Shown here: piece by piece, positions 34,011 to 46,400 of the stretch
How positions within the stretch are numbered: the first letter of the stretch is position 1
How the letters are laid out: every line of letters starts with the position of its first letter
Assembly (NCBI GenBank): GCA_004519485.1
Contig: CP038123.1
Coordinates: forward strand, 521,401-585,400
Direction: 5' to 3'
From: Nannochloropsis oceanica
Lineage: Eukaryota; Sar; Eustigmatophyceae; Eustigmatales; Monodopsidaceae
DNA: 64,000 nt
Notes under the pieces: generated by a model
Databases searched by the model: none
The model's input: the letters and a program-made list of their open reading frames with translations, nothing else
What the model was told of the DNA's origin: nothing
Translations under genes and position numbers: made by a program

Positions 34011-35811
34011 TTATGAATCATAAGCAGGGAATATCAGTCCATGCTCCCTCTCGCCTGGACAAGAACCCATCCTTGCATGCCTGAAACGCGGCAGAAACGA
34101 GGTAGGGAGGAGGGAAGGAGGGGGGGGAGGGAGGGAGGGAGGGAGGGGCGCACCTGAAATTGGAGTCGATGAGTGCCTTATTGTGAGGAAGTTTCGTCTT
34201 GAAGCGGCCAAGGCGAGCACCGGCCTCGTCATAGATCTCTCCGGTCTGGAGGGAGGGAGGGAGGGAGGGACGGAAGGAGGGAGGTGTGTCAGCGATGATG
34301 TGATCACGACAAATGTGTTAGTGATTGGAGGGGAAGGGAGGGAGAGGGGGAGGGAGGGAAGGAGGGAGGGAGGGCTTGCTTACCTTGAAGCTCATACAGC
34401 CGGGCTGGAAGGCGGGAGGGCGCATTTGCATTTTGAAAAAAAGATACTCCATGTCCTGGGCGCATTCGGACTTCCAACGGCTGGGGAGGGAGGGAGGGAG
34501 GGAGGGAGGGGGAGAGAGAGGGAGGGTGGGAGGGATGGAGGGCGAGGTTCAGGAAGAGGTGGGTGATATGATTGCCAAATTAAGGGAATTGACAAGGTTG
34601 CTGGGGACACTAAAGAGAACAGAAAGAAAAGGAGGGAGGGAGGGAGGGAGGGAGGGAGGGGGGGTGGGCTTCTATACCGGAACAACATTCCGAAGCCAGT
34701 AGTAGTGCGTTTATAGAGGCTGGTGTAGGGCTCCCACAAGCCCATGAAGAGAGGGCTGGCCGGGGGGGAGGAGGAGACGATGCGGATGAATCTGTGGGAG
34801 GTAAAGAGGGAGGGAGGGAGGGAGGGAGGGAACGAAGGTGAGGCGTTGGGAATGGGGCGAGGAAGAAAAATTGCGGATATGAAAAAGGAATGCAAGACAA
34901 AGATGAGGCGGTGAGAGTAAAGGCTGCGAGGGAGAGAAGGAGGGAGGGAGAGAGGGAGGGAGGGAGAGAGGGAGGGAGGGAGGACAAGCCAGCACCTACC
35001 CGCTTGGTTCGAGAGTGACCTTCATGGTCTTAGGCAAGCCATGCACACCCTTCTCGGCACGAATGTCAAGTATATATTCGCGGGCACCGAGGGTGAGGGG
35101 ATCGACCTACGAGGGAGGAGAAAGAGGGAGAAAGGGGGGGAGGGGGGGAGGGGGGGAGGGAGGGCTACAATTGAGACTTGATGGGAAGAAAAAGAGCCGC
35201 TTCCATCCTCAGCTTCACTTCTTTTTCTTGCCCCTCCCTCCCTTCCTCCCCGTCCTACCGTCAATACGCACCTCATACCAATCCGGGTAGTCCTCAATCT
35301 GATCCAGCCGTGCGTCCTCGCCCAGGGCTGGAAGGAGGGAGGGAGGGAGGGAGGGAGGGAGGGAGAAAGGGAGGTAGAGGGAGGGAGGATGCTTGGATAA
35401 GATTTGGAAATCATGTAGCTACTCACAAGGCCCCTCACAAGGCCCCTCACAACGCCCAGGATAGCAAGCACACAGGAAGAGGGGGTAGCGAGGGAGAGAG
35501 GGATATCAGCTGGCAATGTGCACAGCAGGGAGGCACACGGGGTTTGTGTGCATAATTGGTAGTCATCGAGGCTCCGTATGGTTCCCATGCACGCACGCAC
35601 TCTCCGCACCCCTTTTTCCCTCCCTCTCCTCCTCTGTGATCTTTCAATGTCATCCTCGAGACTTACGTGGGTTGTAGGCGCCGGCGTTGACTTGCTGTGG
35701 CTGTTGTAGGAGGAGGAGCAGGAGGAGCGGAAGGAGGAGCGGAAGGAGGAGAACCGGTGCCCGTGCCACAACTGCTCTTCTTCTTATCCGACCCGACACA
35801 ACGGCCACCAT
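34011..35811 (-). CDS. Small secretory-pathway protein of unknown function
   Basis: Seven phase-consistent exons (high to low): 35811-35667, 35327-35272, 35106-35000, 34791-34678, 34480-34384, 34245-34154, 34080-34011, giving about 226 residues. The N-terminus carries a basic patch then a very hydrophobic run (APVLLLPLLLPLLLLLLL) ending near VNAGAYNP, a good signal peptide, so targeting to ER, outside, or plastid is likely. The mature part is well-formed but unfamiliar: LTLGAREYILDIRAEKGVHG, MKVTLEPSGFIRIVS, PLFMGLWEPYTSLYKRTTTG, FGMLFRRWKSECAQDMEYLF, FQPGCMSFKTGEIYDEAGAR. A single-domain protein is implied. An upstream in-frame ATG at 35925 exists, but the start at 35811 places the hydrophobic segment nearer the N-terminus. 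No function is proposed. Confidence 0.65.
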
Positions 35812-36441
35812 ACTGCTGCCTCCTGTGTGGGCGATTGTACGGGCAGTGGTGAGAGTGTGGTTGGAGGGTGGTGATGGTGCACATGGGCTGATGTTGTCTG
35901 GTGATGGTATCCACACAGCATGCATGACTTGAGGGAAGGACGTTGCTTACTAGTCCTCTTAAATCTACTTCCAGAAAAGTTACGGCGCACAGATTCCACG
36001 CTGCTGCCTAGTCCTTGCTTGTCTGATAGACGGGAACCCACGCACAACGTCTACATTTACACTTACCCTGGCCGAGTCGACCGTACGATCATCGTGATGG
36101 GAGAGAGCCAAGACAGCGAGGCACACACACACATCAACTTGGGAGGCATGTCGCATTGTTCTGCTTCGAGATATGTCCTCGTTTCATTCCCCATCTCAAC
36201 CCCTGCTTGCAGCTATCTTCCAGGACGACGACAAGATGCAGGGCACAACAATACGTCTTGCTTAAACGAGGCAATGATAAACTGCTTGCCTTATTATTCC
36301 TCCATCTGTGCCTGTTGCTACTCGACGTAAGCTTCATGCGCCCTATGATGTGGATGTCCTCACCAGGACCCTCCCTCATTGACCTCTTCCCTAACTCCAT
36401 GCATAGGCAAACGAGGAAAACAGGCGACCTAGAAGGCAGTC
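35812..36441. other. Divergent promoter region
   Basis: About 630 bp between two divergently transcribed genes, presumably holding both promoters. No motif or RNA gene was recognised. Confidence 0.45.
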
Positions 36442-37627
36442 ATGAAGACGCTCGCTCCCTATTTCATCCCCCTCCTCCTCCTTCTCCCCCTCCTCACCTC
36501 CTCCTTCATCCTCCCCTCCTTCCGTCCGTCCTCGTCGTCCTCTTCTTCGCCCTTTGTTTCCCGTCTGGCGGCGGGAGGTGGAGAGGGGAATGCAGCAGAC
36601 CTGGCAGGGAAAGAAAGGTTGAAGCGCTTTTTGGAGGACGCAAGCTTCCTGGGTAACATTCGGTGAGCGAGAAAGAGTGAGGGAGGGAGGCATGGAAAGG
36701 CACATACGTTGTGGTAACAGAAGCTTTAGGCTTGGGAAAGGACGTTGTCTATCTGCTTCTTAGTAATAATATCATAATGAATGCCGTTCCATTTCCTCAT
36801 CCTTTCCTTCGTTTTCCTCTGCCGCGCTGACCGTTCTTCCTCCCCCCCCTGTTCCTTCCACCCCTCCTCAGTTTCGTCTGCATGAATGACGGTGGTATAT
36901 TGGAGGCGGTCGGGTCCTTCGAGAACATGGCGTGCAAGGAGATCCCAGAGAGGGGTGAGCTGGCCACTTTTGCCTCCGACGACAAGACCTTCGAGGCTCA
37001 TCTTAACCTTGATCGAGTGAGTCGGTAGAGACAGACAGACCTACCCTCCCTCCCTCCCTCCCTCCCTCCTTCTTTCTTGAAGGGATTGGGAATTTTCTAT
37101 GAACAATAAGTGCTTTTTCTCCAACGCGACCCGCCTGTCTTCCCCTCCCTCTCTACATTAATCGAAGGCAGCCGCGAAGTGTGTCCCGACCACCTTTCCC
37201 TCCGTTCCTCCCTTCCTCCCTCCCTCCCTCCCTCCCTCACGCCCGCCCTCCCTCCCTCCCTCCCTCCCTCCCTCCCTCACTCCCCAGGTCGCCCGCGTGG
37301 ACATGATCCAGTCCAAAGCCAAGAAAGGCGATCACGACAACTATGTCATCCGCTTCGTCTCCGGAGAGGGGAAAGTGAGGGCGGGAGGGAGGCAGGGAGG
37401 GAGGGAGGGAGGGAGGGGGGAGGGAGGGAGGGCAGCGTTACTAACGGCATGTCGTGAATTGTTGACTGACTCACCCCCCCTCCCTCCCTCCCTACCTCGC
37501 TCGCTCCCTCTGTCAGACCCTCCTCTCTTCCATGCTACACCGAGAGGCCGAGGCCTACGACGAGGACGCGTTGGAGTGGTGGGACAAGCTCAAGGGCGTC
37601 TTCGGCGAGAGCCAGCAGATTCAATAA
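36442..37627 (+). CDS. Small signal-peptide protein, unknown (possible HutX/ChuX-like fold)
   Basis: Four exons, 36442-36662, 36872-37016, 37288-37374 and 37517-37627, give 187 residues with consistent phases. The N-terminus MKTLAPYFIPLLLLLPLLTS is a signal peptide, followed by SFILPSFRPSSSSSSS. The Phe after the probable cleavage region and the Ser-rich stretch resemble a bipartite plastid-targeting leader of complex algae, but this is inference. The mature domain contains FVCMNDGGILEAVGSFENMA, LATFASDDKTFEAHLNLDRV, ARVDMIQSKAKKGDHDNYVI and EDALEWWDKLKGVFGESQ. The order (short beta-rich start, a line of charged strands, helical end) faintly recalls small haem-utilisation HutX/ChuX proteins. 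That comparison is weak and should not be taken as an assignment. Confidence 0.62.
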
Positions 37628-38780
37628 GATTCAATAGCCAGCCTCCCTTGCTCCGTCGCTCCGTCCGCCCCTTCCATCCTCTGTCCATCCCTCCCTGTGT
37701 TTATTTTTCCCTTCGTTTTTTCAATCCCTCCTTTCCTCTCTCCTTGCTCTTATGAGCCTTAAAAAATGTAGAGTTCTAGAAGTAGAAAGAGAGAGAGGGA
37801 GAGAGAGATTTTGGGAGAAAGAGAGATAGAGGGAGGGTGAGATATTGAGGGAGAATGAGAGATTGATTGAAAGAGAGATTGAGAGAGAGAACGAGAGAGA
37901 GAGAGAGAGAAAGAGAGGAGCAGAGGTATATATATATATATGTTGGGGTAGAGAGAGAGAGGTAGAGAGAGAGGTAGAGGTAGAGAGAGAGAGGTAGAGG
38001 TAGAGAGAGGTAGAGAGCGGGGGAGGGAAAGAGCGGTAGAGAGCGGTAGAGAGATTGAGAGATCATTGGAGGGGGTGGAACGAAGAGAAGAAACTGATGG
38101 TAACTAGACAGGATTCCGAAAAGATGTGCACGACAATCTAGTCTAAACCTTTCTTCCTTTCCATCCATCGCGTCACAGCCTTTTCTCATGTCAAATGCCA
38201 CTCATTTTCCTGCCATACATACACCTGTACTCTTCTGTGTATATTCGGTTATAGACGCAAGCACCACCATTTCCTTCACTTAAAGGAAGGATGCCGTGCG
38301 TGCGGTTATGGACACAAGCACCACCATACGGACTATACAGATAGTTGTTAAAGTTTTTTGTTGTTTTTATTTTTGGGGGGGGGGGTTGTTCGCCATTTGG
38401 CGGTGGCAAAGCGCCTTCCCCCCGACCTAAGAGGCTAACAGTCCTGAAGCTCAAGACAATTGAACATAAGAACATGCAAGCATACGGGCATAACGCAACC
38501 GCGAAAGAAATGGCAACGAGCAACCAGCAAACCTGTCCCTAAATCCCTCTCTCTCTTTCTTCTGTGTTTCCAGTGCAGTCTTGCTTTGCCAACCGTTTTT
38601 TGATTTTCTTCGTCTCAATTTTTCTTTCTCTTAATCTTCTTTTCTTCCTTCGTGCTCATGCTCCTGCTCGCTCCGGCTCCTGCTTCACACACACCCTCTC
38701 AGGGAGGAGGAAGGGAAGGGAGGGAGGAGGTAGGGAGGGAGGGAGGGAAGGAGGGAGGGAGGGAAGGAGGGCTTCATTGC
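37628..38780. other. Spacer between convergent genes, with simple repeats
   Basis: Holds a long GA-rich microsatellite (37779-38065), an 11-G run (38375-38385) and two copies of a 25-bp motif beginning CGGTTAT and ending AGCACCACCAT (38246-38270 and 38303-38327, two differences). No gene recognised. Confidence 0.6.
37779..38065. repeat. GA-rich microsatellite
   Basis: Imperfect (GA)n mixed with GGTAGAGAGAG units and a short TATATATATATA core near 37926-37940. Low-complexity; no coding sense. Confidence 0.85.
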
Positions 38781-39886
38781 TTAGACCAGAGTCTGGATCC
38801 TACTTCCGGCACACTGACACCCGTCGCACGATCGCTTGTAATTAAATGTATGTCGAAGGAGCTGTGAGATGACACAGGGCGTGCAGCAGCAGGAGGCGAG
38901 GCAGTCCGCGAAGACAGCCTTGCAGCTTTGAGGGGAGGGAGGGAGGGAGGGAGGGAGGGAGGGAGGGAGGGAGGGAGGGAGGAGAAGGCAAGATTATCAG
39001 AAAAATGAAAGTCAACATGAAGAAGCTCAATGGAGGGGGAAGGACGAAGGGGTGAGCAGGGTGAAAGAGAAGGAGGGAGGGAGGGACGTACTCGTGCTTG
39101 TCGCCCTGACCACCGAAGTAGGAGGGTAGCGAGTATCGCTGTCGGACGCGGCGGAGGATGAGGAAAGTGATGAGGAAGGCCGTGAAGCCGTAGACATAGA
39201 TCAAGATGCCCGCAAAGCCCGAGAGGATAATGGCGATAAGACCGCAGCCAATCATGCCGATTAGGACACACCTATGGGAGGCGGAACATTTAATATGTTT
39301 ACATATATATATATATATATGATGAGTGATGAATGAAGAATCACCAGGGTGAGAGTCCTAGCATGAATCAAAGCAGTGCATTAACATCCCTCCCTCCCTT
39401 CCTTAACCCTTTCGTCATCCCTACCCTCCTTTTTATTCTTACCAATAAGGCAGGACCCCCGTCCGTTTGGACAGCATGGCTAAGGCGACACAGGAGACGA
39501 AGAACGAGAGGAGGCAGGACGGGGACCACTGGTTCCAACATTCGCAAAGTCCGTCCTTCCATTGGCCTTCAAGAGGGGCGTAGTCGCCGCCCGGGTTGGA
39601 TCCTGGGTAGAGCGGGTGGGAAAGGCGGGAGTGAGCATGGGTCCTTTCTAGTTTTAAATTTACGTGTGGACGACGAAGCAGAACAGGCAGAATTAACTGC
39701 AGCAGCAGCAGCACTACCAACACCGTTACGATCACTACCACATGCATCTTGCTTGTGCGGCATATTATTCCTCCCTTTTGTCTTACCACTTCCGATGGAC
39801 ACGCCAATGTCTTCGTGTTGCTCCATTCGTTGGCCAATCGGGGCGCCTTGGCCCGGGGCGTAGTCGGAAGAGTCATAGGACGACAT
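38781..39886 (-). CDS. PLAC8-family cysteine-rich membrane protein, copy 1
   Basis: Four exons (39886-39787, 39602-39443, 39271-39092, 38925-38781) give 194 residues with phases in agreement. The family core is clear: WKDGLCECWNQWSPSCLLSF near residue 50, a membrane hairpin (CGLIAIILSGFAGILIYVYG), and the signature DCLASCCCTPCVISQLLRHT, i.e. the CCxxPC-type motif followed by Q..RH. PLAC8 proteins in plants and fungi (cadmium resistance, fruit-weight proteins) sit in the plasma membrane and affect metal tolerance or cell size. The role here is unknown. The N-terminus is short, acidic and Gln/Gly-rich, with no signal peptide. A paralogue with the same exon plan lies directly upstream on the same strand. 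Confidence 0.86.
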
Positions 39887-41200
39887 GATGGAGATACGTT
39901 GCGAGCGTTGTTCCTATGTGTTCATGTTGGGAGTATTATGTGTTGGTAGAATACGATGTCATAAAGGTAGGCCATGTGAGTGAGCACACACACGTCCGTC
40001 TTGGAGGGAGGCGCGAAAAGGCAGGTGGACAACACCACCTGTCTTGGGAGCGTCTCCCGCGCTTGACACTTAAAAAAGAGGACGGTGTTATGTGCGTTGG
40101 TGGTGTTGTCCGTCATGGCATGTTACAGAGATAGGCGCCTTGACGACGTGGTGTACACCCATCACCAAATCACCATGTGATCATCACATAAAATTTGAAA
40201 ATATCACGCCTTACGGGCTTGAAGGAGGGAATTTTTCAACGCCGAGCCCATAAACACGTTACACGTTCCCAGTGGTCATCATCCGCAGGCCTGGAGCCAG
40301 GCCTGTCCACCCCGATAAGTGCCTCATTCTATTCCACTTTTCATCGACAAGTGTCATTTTGGAACGGTGGACCGAGTTGTGGCAGTGTCTATGGAGGACA
40401 AGGGGAGGAGAGCACTGACGGAATTCGTGCCATCTCGGAGTGAAAAAGGGAATGAACGCCTCGCCCATATAGCAAGGTAAGAAAAGAGGCCTCGAAACAG
40501 ACCAAGGATCACCCAGTGTGACCATTCCCTATTTTTTCACTCTCTTCAGTCGCTTGTATCGGGTATCGGAGCATAAAATGAAGGGGGTCGTTTCCTCGAA
40601 GAAAATGGGGCGGGGTCTCCCTGAATATGCGGAGATCCATACATACAATTCAGATTTGTCTCCCTCTTGACAGTCACCACTTCATCCTTCCGTCTCATTT
40701 CGCTTTCGTTCCAGAGAGCGCAACATCCTCTTCTCGACTCTCTCGGGTGCATCAACCTCCTCTCCGCTCAAGACCTCCCTCCTTCCCTCCCTCCCTCACT
40801 AGCTTTCTCCCTCCGTCATACCTTTTTCCATCGATTTCTGACAAGTTCTCCCTCTTCTTGTAGCAGCAGCACTTCTATATGAGAGAAGACAATCGGAGCG
40901 TCCTTTGAATGTATTTTTCTTCTTTGTATTTCCCTTTGCCTTCTTCCCCTCCCTCCTTCCCTCATTCCCTCCTTCTCTCCGCCCCTAACTCCATCTTCCT
41001 TCCATTTGCCCTGATCATACGGTTTCATAACAAGGCCACAATCTCTTCTTCGCCAACGCTGAGGGAGGGCGGGAGGGCGGGCGGGAGGAAGGGAGCGCAG
41101 GAGAAATGATAGGGCAGAGAGAGGTCCAATCTAATTATGAAATCATGCCTATGAGGTTCAATCCACATATTTAATCGTACCAAAGAACTTAGCAGTCAAC
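39887..41200. other. Spacer between the tandem PLAC8 genes
   Basis: 1.3 kb with no recognisable gene or repeat family. It should contain the promoter of PLAC8 copy 1 and the 3' flank of copy 2. Confidence 0.45.
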
Positions 41201-42741
41201 TCATACGAAGCTCACCACCTCCTCCTCGCCGATGCAGCTGTCCCACCTCTTCTTGTACTGAGGGAGGAAGGGAGGGAGGGAGGGAGAGTTCCGAGAGGTA
41301 GTTCTGTGAGGTATTGGCGTAGATGGTGCTGATTGTGGTGCGGCGTTGGCATAAAGGGGTGCGGCGGTGGCCATTCGGTCGTCAACAGACGGCCCGGATG
41401 AAACGCATATTCAACCGCAGGCAATCACGCCTTCCCCTCGGCGGATAGGAGCATAGAAACATCGTGAGATAGACGTGAAAGGGAGGGGGAAATCAAATTT
41501 GAAATCTAACGTGCCGTGGGTCAAGAAAATGGCTGACAGGAAAACGAGGGAGGGAGGGAAGGGGGGAGGGAGGGAGGGCTGGCTCGTACATTGAAGAGGT
41601 GCCGCATCATCCGTGCGGTGACGCAGGGTGTGCAGAAGAACGAAGCGATGCAGTCGCCCATGATGGCCACGCATCCGTCCTTCTTCTTTCCACAGAGAGC
41701 CTGAGGGAGGGAGGGAGGGAAGGGGGGGGAGAGACGGTGTGTTTGTGAGGGAGAATAAGCTCGTGAGAAATTCTCTTTCCCTTGAAAGAGAATCACGAGA
41801 GAATAGAAAGACGGGAAAAAAAAAAGAAGAGGAAGGAAGAAAGAGAGAAAGGAAGGAAGGAAGGAGGGAGGGAGGGAGGGAGGGAGGGAGGGTGGGCGAG
41901 CCTACCGGCAGACCCAGCTTGGCCCGGACGATAAGAAGTATTTGGAATGTTATCGTGAAGACAGCGAGAGAGTAGATGAAAGCCACGCCGAAGAGACAGG
42001 TGACGACGAAGAGGACTAAAAGCCCCCAAAACACAGTCTGATAGGAGGCGTAACTAGGGATGGAGGAGTGGATGGAGGGAGAGAGGGAGGGAGGGTTGGC
42101 GGGAGGGTGGGAGGAAAAGGGCGAGGAAGGACTTACCCCATGCGCTTGGAGAGAATGGCCAAAGCGCAGCACGGCACAAAGAAGGCGAGCAAGCCTGTAT
42201 GTATGTATGTATAGATAGTAATTGTGTGGCGCGGAAGAAAGCTAGGGTAAGTACCAGTCTCCCTTTCTTCCATGTGGCCGTGTTCCTGCGGTGATAATCT
42301 AGCAGGTAAAAATGTTCACCCGTCATCCCACCTTCACCCTCTCTCTCCCTCCCGATGTACGTACAAGAAGGGTTTATCTGTGAGAAGCAATTAAAGCAAT
42401 GATCTTTCCACTGGCCCTCCTGAGGCTGGTAGCCTTCGGTGGCGGCAGGGAGGGGTCCTTCGTCTGAAATAAGTGGCCGAAGGGAGACAGGGAGGGAAAA
42501 ATTAAGCGAACGCTTGTGAGTGTGAAAACCCGTGATCATCAAAAGCAGCCCTCCCTCCTCCCCTTCTTCCCCTCCCTCCTTCCGTCTTTACCCTACCACC
42601 ACATCCACCACCTTGGGTCAAGGCGTCGATGTCCATTTCTTCTTCCTTTGATGACACGGCTGGCGCATCTTCCATGATCTGGGCGACTGGTGCGCCGTCA
42701 ATGTCCATACTTTTGCTACTCTTGCCCTGTTGCTGTTGCAT
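41201..42741 (-). CDS. PLAC8-family cysteine-rich membrane protein, copy 2
   Basis: Six exons (42741-42597, 42463-42365, 42194-42137, 42053-41906, 41700-41590, 41257-41201) give 205 residues. Marks: EGQWKDHCFNCFSQINPSCL, FFVPCCALAILSKRMG, a hydrophobic segment (FWGLLVLFVVTCLFGVAFIY) and the signature GDCIASFFCTPCVTARMMRH. Here the triple Cys of copy 1 (SCCCTPC) is SFFCTPC, so two metal-candidate cysteines are replaced by Phe. The N-terminus is Gln/Asp-rich with two MDID repeats and no signal peptide. Compared with copy 1, two extra introns interrupt the gene (after INPS and before the last 19 residues). The last exon (YKKRWDSCIGEEEVVSFV) is short and ends in TGA. Confidence 0.84.
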
Positions 42742-43419
42742 CGTTTCTTTGGTTGTGTTCTTTGTCTTGTCTCTTGTCGGCCTGGTGGGGTCGAGAAGAA
42801 GGACAGGAGGAGGAGCAAAGGAGCTTTGTAAGCAGTTTAAGGCCTTGGCCTGTGAGATGTGTAGTGAGGACGGTGAGACCTCGCAGCCATTGCACATCTA
42901 CAACTTGGTAGCTTGCTTGCTTTATGCTCCTCAAGGAGGACCGAGAGCATCGCATTCATCGTCAGCGACGCTGTTTGGTCCAGCATTAATGACAGAAATA
43001 CAAGAATGATGAATTATGCTACTTGGAGCTGTTGAGGAATCATGGGGGCGGGCGTGCGGAGGAGGGAACGAGGAAGGGAAGGATGTAGACTCTCCATTGG
43101 ATAGAGGGAGGAGGCCACGGGCGGATCTCACCCTCTCGGAACAAGAGCAGCAGCTTCTTCAAGGAGCACGTTGCAAAGCGAAGACAAACCGACAGCGACA
43201 GATGCCCAGGCAAGTCGGAAGGGGTGCTCACGCCCTGGCATATTTCTGCGCGACGCGATGTGGTCGGCTGACAAGGTCTTGGTTGTTGGCATGTCTCATC
43301 TTCAAGAAATGTCTCCAATAACCTCCTCCTCCCCCGGATTCTTCCTACCTCCCTACCTCTCTCACCTTAATCCTGTTTCCTCCTATTAACCCTTCGCAAC
43401 TCGAAACAGTTTGTGCTAC
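42742..43419. other. Divergent promoter region
   Basis: About 680 bp between the divergent PLAC8 copy 2 and dehydrogenase genes. No RNA gene or repeat recognised. Confidence 0.45.
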
Positions 43420-46400
43420 ATGCACCCACTTCCTCTGCGAAGGCCCCTGCTATCCTTTCTCTCTTCCGCGTCCTTGTCCTCGTCCAAGGCCCTGCGTGCA
43501 GCGATCAACAGCAACGGCAGCAGCAAGATCAACACAAGCAGCAGCAGGAACGTCAGCCCGGGTTTCTCCTCTTCCTCCTCCTACCCTCACCAGCGGACCT
43601 TCTTTTCCTTTTCATCCTCATCCTCGTCCTCGCCTGATTCTGATACTGACTCAGCCCCTCCCTCCATCCCTTCCAACCGCCTCCGTCGCACCCGGCGTCC
43701 CCAGATTATCATGCGCAAGGAAATGGACGGTAATTGTACATGAGCCCTCATCCTCTCCCTCCTTCCCCACCTCCCTCCTTCCCCACCTCCCTCCTTCCCC
43801 ACCTCCCTCCTTCCCCACCTCCCTCCTTCCCCCCCTCCCTCCTTTACAAACTCGTACACGAGTGCATAAGTCCGATTTTCCGCCTCCAATCCTTAGTTCC
43901 TTCTACCCTTCTCTCCATCCTTCCCTCCCTCCTTCAGAATGCCGCATTGCCGTGCTCGGTCCCCACGATGCTCCTCACATGGAGGAGCTAAACAATCTGC
44001 CGGCCGAGGCCAAGGTGGTGGTGCAAGGCCAGGCATTAGAAGACTTCGAGGTAAGTCTCCCCGCTCGCCCCTGCTCCCTCCCTTCCTCCCTCTCTTCCCT
44101 CCCTCTCTTTCTTTCCTTGTCCCCTCCCCAAATTGAAGTGAAGGTGGTGGTATGCCTTCCCTGTTTCCCTCCCTCCCTCTCCCCCTCCCCCCCTCCTCAA
44201 CTCCTTCCCTTCCCTCCTTCTCCCCTCTCCTTTATCCAACCCCTCCCTCCCTCCCTCCCTGCCCCCTCCTTCCCCCCCCCCTTACTCAGGCTGTAGACTC
44301 GTCCCTCCTCGCCAGCGTCGACGTCCTCCTCCTCGCTCCGCCCGCCGGCCGTGACCTTCTCTCTGCCCTCTGGCCTCGCTTTCCCAACGTGAAGTGGATC
44401 CATTGCATCTTCGCAGGTACCTCCCTCCCTCCCTCCCTCCCTCAGGAAACGTTTTCTTCCCCGCCCCCCATCAACTCTTCCCTTCCTCCCTTCCTCCCTC
44501 CCTCCCTCCCCTCCCCAGGCGTCGATCACGTCCTCTTCCCCGCCCTCATCCACTCCTCCATTCCTCTCACCAACGCCCGCGGTCTTTTCTCCTCCTCCTT
44601 GCTGATATAGCATCCTCGTACGTCCCCCTCCCTCCCTCCCTCCCTCCCTCCCTCCTTTCCTTCCTCCCTTTCTCCTGGTCACCCGTCCTCGTCTCCCGTA
44701 GGTCGAGTCCCTCTCTCACTCCCTCCCCTCCTCCCTCCCTCCCTCCCACCCTCCCACCCTCCCTCCCTCCCTCCCTCCCTCCCACCCCTCCCTCCCTCCG
44801 GATGAAGAAGAGGAGCAAGTCAAAGACACTCCCCACCCACACCCCTTTCCCTCCCTCCCTCCCTCCCTCCCTCAGGCCATGAACTACTTTGCGAAGGACG
44901 TGCCTCGGCTGAAGGCTCAGCAACAAGAGAAGATATGGGAGAAGTTTTGCGTCCAGGAACTCAAGGGAGCCACCGTCGGCATCGTCGGGTAAGGAAGAGG
45001 GAGGAAGGAAGGGAGGGAGGGAGGGAAGAAGGGAGGACATGGAGCCGGTGGATGCCTGGGCTGTGCTCGATATCCCGTGGCCTCCCTCCCTCCCTTCCTC
45101 CCTCCCTCCCTCCAGCTAGGGCGACGACGGGCATACACTTACCCTCCCTCTGCCTCCCTCCCTCTGCCTCCCTCCCTCTGCCTCCCTCCCTCCCTCCCTC
45201 CCTCCAGCTACGGCGATATCGGGCAGGCCTGTGGGAAGCTTGCGAAGGCATTCGGCATGCGCGTCATTGCCCTTAAGGTCCGCCCCTCCCTCTCTCCCTC
45301 CCTCCCTCCCTCCCTCCCTCCATCCCTTTGCCTCCCTCCCTCTTTGCCTCTCTCTATCCCTCCCTCCATACCCGCAACTCTTCCTCCCTCCCTTCCTCCC
45401 GCTCTTCCTTCTCATGACACCTTCTCATGTGCTCGTCCGCTCCCTCCCTCCCTCCCTCCGTCCCTCTCTAGCGACGGCCGGACGTTAACGCGAGGGACGG
45501 CATCGCCGACGTAGTCATGGGACGAGACCAGGTAGGGAGGGAGGGAGGGAGGGAGGGAGGGAGGGAGGGAGGGAGGGAGGGAGGGAGGGAGGAAGGGAGG
45601 GAGGGAGGAACGATGGTGGGAAGCAAAGGGAGGGAGGAAGAGACGAACCTTGGAGTGCTGTATCGTCTCGTGGGTATCAACAACGCTTTCCCTCCCTCCC
45701 CTCCCTCCCATCCCTCCCTCTTTTCCTCCCACCCTCCCTCCCTAGATCAACGATCTGATCGCCCAGTCCGACTACCTCATTGTCGCCACTGCATTGACGC
45801 CTGAGACACGCGGCATCATCTCCGCGAAGGTGCCCCTCCCTCCCTCCCTCCCTCCCTCCCTCTTACTTTCTTTCGACCTTTGGTTGGAGCCCTGCCACGC
45901 TTAGATCTCTCATCCCCACTGCTTTCCCTCCCTCCCTCCCTCCCTCCCTCCCTCCCTCCCTCCCTCCTCAGGAGCTGGCCTGCGCCAAGGCCGGCTTGGT
46001 AGTGATCAATATGGGCCGAGGTCCGTTGATAGTGGAGGAGGATTTAGTGCAGGCGCTGACTCAGGGAACGATCAAGGGGGCGGCGCTCGATGTCTTCGAC
46101 ACGGGTAAGAGGGGAGGGAGTGAGGGAGGGGGTTTCTCAAGGAGGGGCATTTAGTGTTGGCGTGACGGTGGTGGTGGCAGACGGATGCATTAATATAAGT
46201 CGGTGGCGTGGGACCTCCCTGGTGACACGTATCATCCCACAGGCCATTCCCTCCCTCCTTCCCTCCCTCCTTCCTTCCCCCCTTCTCTCCATCCTCCCCT
46301 CTCTTGGTCGAACCACCCCCGTGCATGCGCCATGTTCACCGCACGCCGACCTGAGCAGAGTAGCATCTGATGCCTTCAGAGTAGCATCTGATGCCTTCTC

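Noticed and set aside
36156-36656. 166-codon plus-strand frame overlapping the small signal-peptide gene
   Set aside because: Overlaps the better-supported exon 36442-36662 in another frame and has no recognisable domain.
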